A DNA stretch of 64,000 nt. It comes from Alphaproteobacteria bacterium (GTDB taxonomy: Bacteria > Pseudomonadota > Alphaproteobacteria > Micavibrionales > Micavibrionaceae). Shown here piece after piece: positions 9,793 to 17,824 of the stretch. The stretch spans positions 730,636 through 794,635 of the forward strand of contig JAJFGR010000007.1 in NCBI GenBank assembly GCA_021776025.1. Reading direction: 5' to 3'. Made by a program: the position numbers and the translations under genes. The notes under the pieces were generated by a model. That model was given only the letters and a program-made list of their open reading frames with translations. It was not told the DNA's origin and searched no databases. The stretch's first letter is position 1. Every line of letters starts with the position of its first letter.

Positions 9793-11045
9793 GAATCTGG
9801 CGGGCATGGATGCGCATCGAGGAACGCCTGTAGGTCGGTTTTCATCGCGTCTGGATTTATTTCATCATAAGGCTGCAACGCGCGCGGCACAGGCTCGCCA
9901 TTGGCGGTGAAAGATTCATGGAGGCTTTCGATAAAGTCATGTTGATCTGGTGAAGCGTCAAAAAAATGCTTTCTTTCCGTCAGGCCGCGGAAAATCACGC
10001 GGGTGACATGCGGATGCGCGCTGTCTTCGGGGCTGAGATTTTCCGGTGTGTATACAACACCGGCACTGGATGGAAACAGTGTGATGATGCGGTCTTGCGG
10101 TTTTTTGTGTTTTACCAGCGCCCCGGGCAAGCTTTCTTTAAAATTAAGCCCATGGATTTTATCGCCCAAATGACCATGTCCAGTCTTGGCAAAGACGATC
10201 GGGGCCGCCACGTCACCTTCAATGATACGCCGCGCCATGACATGGTTACGAATAACCGGCCCTTTTATATTCGGATCGTCTTGAAATAGACCTGTAGGAG
10301 TATCATTTTTTGTTAAATCCAGCTTATAAAGCTTTTTCGCGGTCTCGCAGGCCGCCTTATCATTTTCATCGAGGAAAAAACCACCGCTCTTTCGAAACGC
10401 ATCCATCAGGATTAAGGGATGGCCCCCGCGCAGCACCGCGTTGAGCAGGTGATTTTTTGCAACGGGCGCCGAATAGTTATTATTCGCTATGACGCTTCGT
10501 GCATATAACTCCCCTTTCAGGTCATGACTCTGCAGCCTGTATCTTTGTGCGTCTGTGATACTGCATCCATAAACCTCCTGCATATAGTCCGCCAGATCGT
10601 TGGCTGGATGTTCCAGCGCCAGCGGCACGCCCGGGTACGCCTCGATCATGCAGGCCTGAAGGGCGGTATGCACGCTCACTTCATGGATCTCCCCCATCAC
10701 CACATACAGTGTGCCTTCCCGGCCCATATCCGTGCGCTTTTGATCAATCACATCTTTAAATATCTGCGAAGCGCGATAGAGATTGCGCGAGCCTAAATTC
10801 TCGTCCGTGCCTTCAACAAAATCCTCAAATCCGCTCAGCGTAAAATCCAGCGATGAGAGATGGACGGGACGATCCGTTGTCAGCGCCCCTTCGCTAACGT
10901 TCACCCCCAGCGGCAAGCCTTTCTTCACCAAATTATTCGCAAGCACACGCTCATCCAGCTCCGCGTGGTTCTCAGACGACGTTGAAGGTAGAGCGCCCTG
11001 TGGATTAGTAGGGCCGTTCCCTGCTGCTGATAAATCTTGAGACAT
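9789..11045 (-). CDS. uncharacterised protein with a ChaN/EreA/TraB-like motif set
   Basis: I do not recognise a named family over the whole 418 residues. After a Ser/Pro/Asn-rich N-terminal region (about 1-60) come VVMGEIHE (G118-E119-I120-H121), LALEHP (E145, H146), RNHVMARRI and GHGHLG. This series resembles the conserved acidic and histidine positions of the ChaN/EreA/TraB superfamily (GE.H ... E ... R...MA..I ... GHGH). There is no signal peptide, so a cytoplasmic location is likely. Function is unknown; the superfamily link is inference from motif order. Confidence 0.5.
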   Translation of the reverse strand: MSQDLSAAGNGPTNPQGALPSTSSENHAELDERVLANNLVKKGLPLGVNVSEGALTTDRPVHLSSLDFTLSGFEDFVEGTDENLGSRNLYRASQIFKDVIDQKRTDMGREGTLYVVMGEIHEVSVHTALQACMIEAYPGVPLALEHPANDLADYMQEVYGCSITDAQRYRLQSHDLKGELYARSVIANNNYSAPVAKNHLLNAVLRGGHPLILMDAFRKSGGFFLDENDKAACETAKKLYKLDLTKNDTPTGLFQDDPNIKGPVIRNHVMARRIIEGDVAAPIVFAKTGHGHLGDKIHGLNFKESLPGALVKHKKPQDRIITLFPSSAGVVYTPENLSPEDSAHPHVTRVIFRGLTERKHFFDASPDQHDFIESLHESFTANGEPVPRALQPYDEINPDAMKTDLQAFLDAHPCPPDS

Positions 11046-11100
11046 GGCCGGAAACGTACCTTAAACCCTCCATTATGTCAATACAAAGCACCAGAGATGC

Positions 11101-11133
11101 AAAAAAAACCGCCTGCTTGGGGGGAGCAGACGG
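11101..11133 (-). terminator. rho-independent terminator of the 76-aa gene
   Basis: On the minus strand, a 9-bp stem with one mismatch (arms at 11125-11133 and 11109-11117) encloses a C-rich loop and is followed by eight T (plus-strand A at 11101-11108). It lies 74 bp after the stop of the small gene at 11207-11437. Confidence 0.7.
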
Positions 11134-11206
11134 CTTGTGTGGTTTCACCTTCGATGTGTATACCCTTAATGTGAACCCTGGGAACCCTAAGAGCGAAACC
11201 AGTGTG

Positions 11207-11437
11207 TTAGTGGGCTGTACTTTTTAATAACACCAAAAAATTTTCCAACTTCTTAATATCCTGTGCAGTGGCCTCGGGCCAAAGTAGCTCAACGGTGCCT
11301 GCAAATATGTTGCGGCCTTCAACGAAGTAATGATCACAAAGTAAAACTTTTCGCTTGGGGCTGAGCGCCGCATATTCTTCAATAATATTGAAGGGCTGCT
11401 CGGAGCTTTTAATTAAATCTTTTAGACTTCCTAACAT
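11207..11437 (-). CDS. small uncharacterised protein, 76 aa
   Basis: A short gene with a good Shine-Dalgarno (AAGAGGA, 7 nt before the ATG) and its own downstream terminator. The product is acidic to neutral, predicted helical, has no membrane segment or signal peptide, and contains one LCDHYFVEGRN stretch. No family recognised. It is divergent from trmJ, with 168 bp between the two starts. Confidence 0.6.
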   Translation of the reverse strand: MLGSLKDLIKSSEQPFNIIEEYAALSPKRKVLLCDHYFVEGRNIFAGTVELLWPEATAQDIKKLENFLVLLKSTAH

Positions 11438-11605
11438 TTTATTCCTCTTGTCACGTTCCCTTGGATCCGTGTGTTCTAAACTGTAAGTCTTAACGAAGTA
11501 TTAACAACCTACCACAATTCCATAACTCTGCAAAATTGTGTATGAATTCCACTTATTTTTCAATATGTTGCCTATGTTCATACTTTTTTAACTTTTTGAG
11601 GAAAA

Positions 11606-12364
11606 ATGCCTAAATACAGCCCAGCTATCATTTTGGTCAATCCGCAGATGGGGGAGAATATCGGCGCTGCGGCCCGCGCGATGCTGAATTTCGGCCTTAC
11701 GGACCTGCGCCTTGTGGCCCCGCGGGATGGCTGGCCGAACAAGCGCGCGGTTGACCTTTCCGCTGGTGCGTTTGACCTGCTCCCTCCTGCACAAGTGTTT
11801 GAAACATTGGAGGATGCGGCCTCCGATTTACAGCATCTCTATGCCACCACGGCCAGAACCCGCGACATGATAAAGACTGTTTTCACCCCGCGAAACGCCG
11901 CTGTCGATGCCGCAGAGCGCACTGATAAAGGTCAGAATATCGGTTTTGTTTTCGGCAAAGAGAGCTGCGGCCTGACCAATGATGAAACCGCGCTCTGCCA
12001 CAGCATTATCCAGATCCCTGCCAATCCCGAATTTTCATCTCTTAATCTGGGTCAAGCGGTACTGCTCATCGGACATGAGCTTTTCCAAGTGCAAGACCAG
12101 ACACAAGCGCGCGTTCTGAGCATGGGAGATAGCATCCCTGCTCCGCAAAGTGCGTTTGAAGGGTTCTTTTTCCGCCTTGAAGATGAAATGGATAAAGGGG
12201 GATTTTTCACCTCCGCCGATGTTCGCCCAACGATCGTGCGCAATGTTCGTAACATCTTCACCCGTTCAGAACTTAGTGAGCAGGAAGTGAACACGCTGCA
12301 AGGCATCATCTCTGCGCTGATTGGCAACAAAAATTCAGGCAAGAAAAAAGCCGCCCAAAAATAA
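11606..12364 (+). CDS. trmJ: tRNA (cytidine/uridine-2'-O-)-methyltransferase TrmJ
   Basis: A SPOUT-fold methyltransferase that 2'-O-methylates position 32 in the anticodon loop of several tRNAs. The three SPOUT motifs are present: NIGAAARAM near the N-terminus, FVFGKESCGLTNDE in the middle, and IPANPEFSSLNLGQAV forming the SAM knot. The length of 252 aa is right for TrmJ. An AGGAAAA site precedes the ATG. The Lys/Ala-rich last codons double as the terminator of the opposing rpsD gene. Confidence 0.9.
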   Translation: MPKYSPAIILVNPQMGENIGAAARAMLNFGLTDLRLVAPRDGWPNKRAVDLSAGAFDLLPPAQVFETLEDAASDLQHLYATTARTRDMIKTVFTPRNAAVDAAERTDKGQNIGFVFGKESCGLTNDETALCHSIIQIPANPEFSSLNLGQAVLLIGHELFQVQDQTQARVLSMGDSIPAPQSAFEGFFFRLEDEMDKGGFFTSADVRPTIVRNVRNIFTRSELSEQEVNTLQGIISALIGNKNSGKKKAAQK

Positions 12365-12371
12365 GCGGCTT
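12344..12371 (-). terminator. rpsD terminator embedded in the 3' end of trmJ
   Basis: Reading the minus strand, AAGCCGC (12371-12365) and GCGGCTT (12354-12348) form a 7-bp stem followed by a run of T (plus-strand A at 12344-12349). It lies 26 bp after the rpsD stop and overlaps the last trmJ codons and stop. Confidence 0.7.
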
Positions 12372-12396
12372 GTCTCAAAAATCTGAAATTCAGACC

Positions 12397-13017
12397 TTAA
12401 CGTGAGTAAAACTCGACGATCAGGTTCGGTTCCATTTGAACCGGGTATGGTACATCTTCCAACGCAGGAATGCGGATATATGTAACCTTGAAGGCTTTCA
12501 AATCAACATCAACGTAATCAGGCACTTCGCGCTCTGGCTGTTGTGTAGACGTGATAACCATTGGGATGAGCTTACCTTTTTCACGCACTTCGATCACATC
12601 ACCCGGCTTAACCGCGTATGACGGGATGTTTACGACTTTACCGTTTACTGTGACGTGTTTGTGGTTCACGAACTGACGCGCTGCAAATACTGTCGGCACG
12701 ATACAGGCGCGGTAAATCACGGCATCCAGACGGCTTTCAAGCAAACCAATCAGGTTTTGACCTGTGTCACCGCGCATACGGCCGGCTTCCTTGAAGTAAT
12801 TGCGGAATTGTTTTTCACCAATATTGCCGTAATAGCCTTTAAGCTTTTGCTTGGCCATAAGCTGCAGACCATAGTCAGAAAGCTTGCCGCGGCGGTTGGC
12901 GCCGTGCATACCGGGGGCAACCTGGCGTGTGTTATATGGAGATTTGGGACGGCCCCAGAGGTTTCCCCCTACGCGGCGGTCGATTTTGTGCTTAGCTGAT
13001 AAACGCTTACCACTCAT
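12397..13017 (-). CDS. rpsD: 30S ribosomal protein S4
   Basis: S4 nucleates 30S assembly by binding 16S rRNA and is an autoregulatory repressor in several bacteria. The 206-aa product has the S4 N-terminal domain, the S4 RNA-binding domain ([37 protein letters not shown]) and the usual EFYSR C-terminus. A ribosome binding site AAAGGA precedes the ATG. The gene stands alone, with its own promoter and a structured leader upstream and a terminator inside trmJ. Confidence 0.97.
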   Translation of the reverse strand: MSGKRLSAKHKIDRRVGGNLWGRPKSPYNTRQVAPGMHGANRRGKLSDYGLQLMAKQKLKGYYGNIGEKQFRNYFKEAGRMRGDTGQNLIGLLESRLDAVIYRACIVPTVFAARQFVNHKHVTVNGKVVNIPSYAVKPGDVIEVREKGKLIPMVITSTQQPEREVPDYVDVDLKAFKVTYIRIPALEDVPYPVQMEPNLIVEFYSR

Positions 13018-13054
13018 AGTTAAAGTCCTTTCTTAGACGTTTTCATTTTTCATG

Positions 13055-13122
13055 TCCCGATAGACCACTAGGCTTGAGAGAAAAACTCTCAACGGGGCGC
13101 ATACGCACCCTCTTTCTCGGGA
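13055..13122 (-). ncRNA. structured 5' leader of rpsD (candidate three-way junction)
   Basis: In the minus-strand transcript three helices nest: an outer 6-bp stem TCCCGA/TCGGGA (13122-13117 with 13060-13055), a hairpin GGGTGC-GTAT-GCGCCC (13110-13095) and a perfect hairpin TTGAGAG-TTTTT-CTCTCAA (13092-13074). The element starts just after the predicted transcription start and ends 38 nt before the rpsD ATG. By analogy with other S4 leaders it may bind S4; I do not recognise it as a known Rfam class. Confidence 0.55.
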
Positions 13123-13131
13123 GTAAGGGGA

Positions 13132-13159
13132 TTTATAAGGATTTTTGGGGTTTTGTCAA
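13132..13159 (-). promoter_or_regulatory. strong predicted sigma-70-type promoter of rpsD
   Basis: On the minus strand a perfect TTGACA (13159-13154) and TATAAA (13137-13132) are separated by 16 bp. The predicted start falls immediately before the structured leader. Confidence 0.7.
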
Positions 13160-13173
13160 AGTTTTTATGCCCT

Positions 13174-14709
13174 TTAGGCCGCATCCTCTTTTGCCTTCGG
13201 TGGGTGGCTCTTATAATCGACAACTACGCGGTAATGCGGGTCGCCGTCTTTATCTTCCTCCACCATGCTTCCAGCCTTATAGAGAAGATCACGGCAATCG
13301 GAGCTTAAATGGCGCAAATGCAGCTTTTTACCATTGCGCAAATACCGCTCTGCCAGCGCATCAATCGCCTCCAACGCCGAGTGATCCCACACGCGGGAAT
13401 GGCGGAAATCAATCGTCACGTTTTCAGGGTCACTGCTGGGGGTAAACAAATCACGAAATGTTTCAATCGAGGCGAAGAATAACTGCCCGTGCAGGACGTA
13501 GGTTTTATCCTTATCCGTGTCCACAGTGACATCGACATAGATATTGTTGGCCGTTTGCCAAGCAAAGACCAATGCCGAGACAATCACCCCGACAACCACA
13601 GCAATGGCTAAATCCGTAAAAACCGTCACAGCGGACACTAAAACCAGCACAAATGCATCGGAACGCGGAATTTTGCGCATAATGCGGATCGATGACCATT
13701 CAAACGTGGCAATCACGACCACGAACATCACACCAATCAGCGCGGCAATCGGGATAATCTCGATCCAGCCTGATGCAAACAGAATGAAAGACAGCAGGAA
13801 CAGCGCCGCAGCAATGCCGCTGAGGCGCCCTCGCCCGCCGGATTTAATATTGATCATGCTTTGGCCAATCATCGCGCAGCCGCCCATACCGCCGAAAAAG
13901 CCGGTAACAACATTGGCCGCGCCCTGTGCCATACATTGTTGCGAATTGCGCCCGCGGGTTTCGGTCATTTCGTCTATCAACGTCAGGGTCAGTAAGCTTT
14001 CAATCAAACCAATCGCCGCCAGAATGAGTGCATAAGGCAAGATGGTATAGAGCGTTTCAAAACTCAAAGGCACCATGGGGATATGGAAGGTTGGCAGCCC
14101 GCCAGCGATTGTCGCCAGATCACCAACTGTGCGCGTATCAATCCCTGCAAAGATCACCACAGCCGAAGCGACAGCAATCCCGGCGAGCGGCGCGGGGAAT
14201 TTATTCGTAAACTTTGGCAGGATATAAACCACTGCCATAGTGAGAGCAATCACCCCGCCCATAATCAGCAGCGCGCTTTGATCCATCCACGCACCATCAA
14301 CTTTGAACTGCCCCATTTGCGCCAGCAAAATCACAATAGCCAAGCCATTCACAAAGCCCAGCATCACCGGGTACGGCACCATACGAATGAATTTCCCGAG
14401 CCGCAGCACCCCGGCGGCAAGCTGGAACAAGCCCATCAACACCACGGCTGCAAACAAATACTCAACGCCATGCCCGGCAACCAAACTGACCATCACGACC
14501 GCTAAGGCTCCCGTTGCGCCGGAAATCATCCCCGGACGCCCGCCAAACACGGCTGTTATCAAGCCCACAATGAAGGCTGCGTACAAGCCCACCAGCGGCT
14601 GCACGCCGGCAATGAATGCAAAAGCCACAGCTTCAGGAACAAGCGCCAGCGCAACTGTCAGGCCAGACAGAATCTCCGTCTTGGCGTTCTTAAAAATCGA
14701 TAATGTCAT
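13174..14709 (-). CDS. SulP-family anion transporter with STAS domain
   Basis: This 511-aa inner-membrane protein has the SulP fold: about a dozen hydrophobic segments starting at LSGLTVALALVPEAVAFA, the GLYAAF and GMGGCAMIGQ motifs, and a cytoplasmic C-terminal STAS domain (about residues 405-490) with TIDFRHSRVWDHSALEAID. SulP proteins move sulfate, bicarbonate or other anions; the substrate cannot be set here. A CAT-anticodon tRNA lies just upstream on the same strand, and the rpsD promoter begins 14 bp after the stop. Confidence 0.88.
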   Translation of the reverse strand: MTLSIFKNAKTEILSGLTVALALVPEAVAFAFIAGVQPLVGLYAAFIVGLITAVFGGRPGMISGATGALAVVMVSLVAGHGVEYLFAAVVLMGLFQLAAGVLRLGKFIRMVPYPVMLGFVNGLAIVILLAQMGQFKVDGAWMDQSALLIMGGVIALTMAVVYILPKFTNKFPAPLAGIAVASAVVIFAGIDTRTVGDLATIAGGLPTFHIPMVPLSFETLYTILPYALILAAIGLIESLLTLTLIDEMTETRGRNSQQCMAQGAANVVTGFFGGMGGCAMIGQSMINIKSGGRGRLSGIAAALFLLSFILFASGWIEIIPIAALIGVMFVVVIATFEWSSIRIMRKIPRSDAFVLVLVSAVTVFTDLAIAVVVGVIVSALVFAWQTANNIYVDVTVDTDKDKTYVLHGQLFFASIETFRDLFTPSSDPENVTIDFRHSRVWDHSALEAIDALAERYLRNGKKLHLRHLSSDCRDLLYKAGSMVEEDKDGDPHYRVVVDYKSHPPKAKEDAA

Positions 14710-14737
14710 GTTGTGAAAAATTCTTTTGTTGAAAAAA

Positions 14738-14814
14738 TGGTGGGCGTGGAGGGACTTGAACCCCCGGCCAGACCGTTATGAGCGGTCTGCTCTAACCAGC
14801 TGAGCTACACGCCC
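14738..14814 (-). tRNA. tRNA with anticodon CAT (Met elongator or Ile2)
   Basis: A complete 77-nt cloverleaf on the minus strand: acceptor GGGCGTG/CACGCCC, D arm GCTCAGCTGGTTAGAGC, anticodon stem GACCG/CGGTC with loop CTCATAA (anticodon at 14780-14778), T arm GGGGGTTCAAGTCCCTC and encoded CCA. It is not the initiator, because the first acceptor pair G-C is intact. Whether C34 is lysidinylated (Ile) or not (Met) cannot be decided by eye. Confidence 0.93.
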
Positions 14815-14878
14815 TTAAAATTCATTATACACATAAGGCAAGCGAGGCCGAAATGACAATGATTTTTTATGGGGTTTT

Positions 14879-15829
14879 TTACGCTGCTTTTTTAACAGCT
14901 TTGCTTTTCTTTTTGGCTGCGGGGAGCGCATGGGATAGATAAGCCAGCTTTTTAGCCTCCAGCCGCATATTGGCGACACTATCCAAGATCACGCCACAAA
15001 CAAAGCAAATCACGGCGCTGAGCATAATGCCAAGGCTTAAAAACGCGGTGGGGAAGCGCGGCACGAGGCCCGTTTCCAGATATTCACCAACAATCGGCAG
15101 ACCAAAAGCCAATGACACAAAGGCTAATCCAGCGGCCAGCAGTGAGAAGAACATAAACGGACGCCCTTCTTTAAACATGAAGAGGATGAATTTGAGAATC
15201 TTGATGCCGTCTTTATAGGTTGAAAGTTTACTCTCTGTTCCTTCCACCCGTTTGAAGTAGCGCGTGGGCACTTCGGCCACCGGCATCGAGAGCTGCAGGG
15301 CATGGATGGTCATTTCGGTTTCAATCTCAAACGCCTTGGACGAGGCCGGGAAGCTTTTGACATACCGCCTAGAAAACACGCGGTAGCCCGAAAGCATATC
15401 ATCCAGCGTTTTATCAAAGATGGTGTGGACGCAAAAATTCAGCATGCGGTTGCCAAATTGATGTCCACGGCGATAGGCCTCATCATCCTCATGCTCTCTC
15501 GCGCCGACAACCAGATCGAGCTTTTCATCGATCAGCTTTTCGACGAGCGCTGGCGCGACGGATGCATCATACGTCCCATCGCCATCGGCCATGATATAAA
15601 TATCGGCATCAATGTCCGAAAACATGCGGCGCACGACATTGCCTTTACCTTTGCGCGGTTCATTGCAAACAATCGCGCCGGCTTTTTCTGCTACTTCCGT
15701 GGTTTTATCCGTTGAAGCGTTGTCATAGACGTATATATCCGCGCCGGGCAGCGCACCTTGAAAAGACTTAATCACCTCGGCAATCGCGGCTTCTTCATTA
15801 TGACAGGGCAGTAAAACAGCAATATTCAT
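14879..15829 (-). CDS. family 2 glycosyltransferase with two C-terminal membrane helices
   Basis: The first 220 residues form a GT-A domain: VLLPCHNEE, VYDNASTD, and the metal-binding D82-x-D84 in MADGDGTYD. Two hydrophobic segments near residues 225-250 and 260-285 follow, then a Lys-rich tail. This layout matches polyprenyl-phosphate sugar transferases (DPM1/GtrB-like). It sits divergent from a multi-membrane protein, as lipid-linked sugar donors and their GT-C users often do; that pairing is inference. Donor and acceptor are unknown. Confidence 0.82.
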   Translation of the reverse strand: MNIAVLLPCHNEEAAIAEVIKSFQGALPGADIYVYDNASTDKTTEVAEKAGAIVCNEPRKGKGNVVRRMFSDIDADIYIMADGDGTYDASVAPALVEKLIDEKLDLVVGAREHEDDEAYRRGHQFGNRMLNFCVHTIFDKTLDDMLSGYRVFSRRYVKSFPASSKAFEIETEMTIHALQLSMPVAEVPTRYFKRVEGTESKLSTYKDGIKILKFILFMFKEGRPFMFFSLLAAGLAFVSLAFGLPIVGEYLETGLVPRFPTAFLSLGIMLSAVICFVCGVILDSVANMRLEAKKLAYLSHALPAAKKKSKAVKKAA

Positions 15830-15897
15830 CTTTGGACCTTTATTCCACTTTAACGGATATGTAAGCTATTGAGCTGATAACGTAAAGAAAGATATTT

Positions 15898-17241
15898 ATG
15901 GCGCTGTTTTCTAAAGCCCCCGTGTTTGTGCTGATTGCCACCCTCTTGCTGGCGGCGAACTTCTCCGGGCACATGTTTTCCAGCCTGCCGCTGAAGCGTT
16001 TTCTCAATAACGAATTCCCCTCCGAAGCGCATATGATTACCCGCTTGGCCTATAATTCAGAAGGCAGCACGCAAGATCACAGCGGCTTCATGCTTTATTC
16101 CCCGGTTGTTGAGGAACTGTTTCTCGCTGCTGATAAAGAGCCCTACAAAGACATCCGGCAGACCATCAACAATAATCCGAAAGACATTGTCATCTATCAA
16201 TCTCATGTTGGTTTGCAGGATGAGATGCTTTATCCCGTCTGGAAGATGCTGTTTAAGCTGCGCGATAATGTGCTTGAAAAAGCGCGTGAGGGTTCGCGCT
16301 GGCAAAAGCGCATGCAGAGCTATGATCTGTATTACATCGTTAAAATCACGCAAGCGTTTGTCGCGCTGTTTAACGGGCTTATCATTGCTTTAATCCTGCT
16401 GTGGGTTTTTAAACAATTCTCGATCAAAACTGCCTATATCGCGCTCGCCCTTGTTCTCGTCCTGATGGCCGACCTCACCTTCTTTGGCCGCTCGATGTGG
16501 TGGATCATGGGCGTGTGGTTCCTGCCCTTCCTTATTATGAGCATGAGTTATCTGATGGCACGCGGACAACCTCTGCGCACCGCTCCCCTGCTGCTCGCCA
16601 GCATTTTGGCCGGGCTTGGCCTCACCCTTAAAACCTCTTTGGGCTATGAGTTTGCCAGTACAATCATGGTCAGCGCCGTCGTGCCGGTGACATTCTATGC
16701 CATGCTGAACAAATGGAGCTTTAAGAGTTGGTTTATCCAATGCCTGCCTGTCGGAATATTCCAACTTGCCGGATTGGCTCTCACCTTCTGGCTGCACGCA
16801 CAGGCGCTTGAAAGCGGCGGATGGGACCCGATTGCACTGCTGAAAGAAACCTTTGAAGGGCGCGCGCATGGCAACGGACATTTCGACGCACTTGAAGATC
16901 TGGTCGGCGACAGTGTCAACTCATCTGTGCTCGGTGTCTGGGCCAGCTATATCTTTGGCTACAAGAACATGGGCTTGCCGCAATTCATTTTGATGAGCCC
17001 GCTGCTCTTCTGGCTTTGGACCCGCCGCAAAGACTGGAAAACCGGCTTTACCAAAGTGGCCGAGGAAAAAGCTCTGCTCACCGGCATAGCCCTAGGTGGG
17101 CTGGGCGCACTCAGCATGTTCACTATATTAAAGGGCCATGCCTATATTCACAGCTATGACGTGGCTGCGTGGAGCATTCCGATGAATTTATTGCTGATGG
17201 TATTTTATGCCCGCTGGATTGAAAAACGTTTTTCCAGCTGA
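15898..17241 (+). CDS. multi-pass membrane protein of unknown function
   Basis: A 447-aa protein with a first hydrophobic segment at about residues 8-25, a hydrophilic loop of roughly 130 residues, then eight or so membrane helices. That shape (one helix, large extracytoplasmic loop, many helices) is reminiscent of GT-C glycosyltransferases, but I see no diagnostic catalytic motif. It is 68 bp from the divergent glycosyltransferase gene and overlaps the convergent next gene by 37 bp. Confidence 0.65.
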   Translation: MALFSKAPVFVLIATLLLAANFSGHMFSSLPLKRFLNNEFPSEAHMITRLAYNSEGSTQDHSGFMLYSPVVEELFLAADKEPYKDIRQTINNNPKDIVIYQSHVGLQDEMLYPVWKMLFKLRDNVLEKAREGSRWQKRMQSYDLYYIVKITQAFVALFNGLIIALILLWVFKQFSIKTAYIALALVLVLMADLTFFGRSMWWIMGVWFLPFLIMSMSYLMARGQPLRTAPLLLASILAGLGLTLKTSLGYEFASTIMVSAVVPVTFYAMLNKWSFKSWFIQCLPVGIFQLAGLALTFWLHAQALESGGWDPIALLKETFEGRAHGNGHFDALEDLVGDSVNSSVLGVWASYIFGYKNMGLPQFILMSPLLFWLWTRRKDWKTGFTKVAEEKALLTGIALGGLGALSMFTILKGHAYIHSYDVAAWSIPMNLLLMVFYARWIEKRFSS

Positions 17242-17750
17242 AGTTCTTTCAACAAAGACCAGCTATGCCCGATCAAATACCCGCTTGAACACAAGATGCC
17301 GGGAACAGACATCAAGGACACGTTAATAACCAACCATACAAAAGCCCCTGAAATACTCAAAACTCTGAGCTTAAAAATGTCACTCACATATTTGGCACAA
17401 AACCCCGGAAGAACCGCCACAAAGATGACCAGATCCATAGGCATACCCTCGCCGAACATCCAAATTAAACAAGCCCCCAGAGGAATACTGAACAATGTCA
17501 TACATTGCGCTCTTGGAAAGCGCTCCGTGATAAGACCACTTAACGCTGCATAAACGCACGCAATATGAATCCATGCCGCAGCAGGAGAGGCCAACAAAAG
17601 CCACTGAACAAAGACAATGGAGCAGCCAAGCCCTTCTGCCAGAAACATATGGCGGCGGTGTTTAAAAAAGCCGGACAATGCGAACAAGGCATAGCCGAGC
17701 GCACCGAAACACTGAATTGCCACAATATTGGAAGTCAAAAGCTCCAACAC
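17205..17750 (-). CDS. small inner membrane protein, YgjV-like
   Basis: A 181-aa product with about five or six hydrophobic helices and short loops, resembling the YgjV group of inner membrane proteins in size and layout. The start is a GTG; the only plausible Shine-Dalgarno (AGAGG) lies in the 3' arm of a 10-bp hairpin directly upstream. The last 37 bp overlap the convergent membrane-protein gene. Family assignment is tentative. Confidence 0.55.
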   Translation of the reverse strand: MLELLTSNIVAIQCFGALGYALFALSGFFKHRRHMFLAEGLGCSIVFVQWLLLASPAAAWIHIACVYAALSGLITERFPRAQCMTLFSIPLGACLIWMFGEGMPMDLVIFVAVLPGFCAKYVSDIFKLRVLSISGAFVWLVINVSLMSVPGILCSSGYLIGHSWSLLKELQLEKRFSIQRA

Positions 17751-17759
17751 GCCGAAAAC

Positions 17760-17788
17760 CCTCTATCTTTGAGCCTTTAAGATAGAGG
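17760..17788 (-). promoter_or_regulatory. 10-bp hairpin between rpoD and the YgjV-like gene
   Basis: CCTCTATCTT and AAGATAGAGG pair perfectly around an 8-nt loop. On the minus strand it follows the rpoD stop by 36 bp and is trailed by GTTTT only, so it is a weak terminator. Its 3' arm also contains the AGAGG that would serve the GTG start 9 nt further on, so it could hide that site. Confidence 0.5.
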
Positions 17789-17824
17789 AATAGCGTTAAA
17801 AACCGCTTAATGGTCTATTGCATT

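Noticed and set aside
13544..14716. Long plus-strand open frames opposite the SulP gene
   Set aside because: They are antisense to a clearly conserved transporter, have biased Pro/Thr/Ala composition from the complementary strand, and lack ribosome binding sites.
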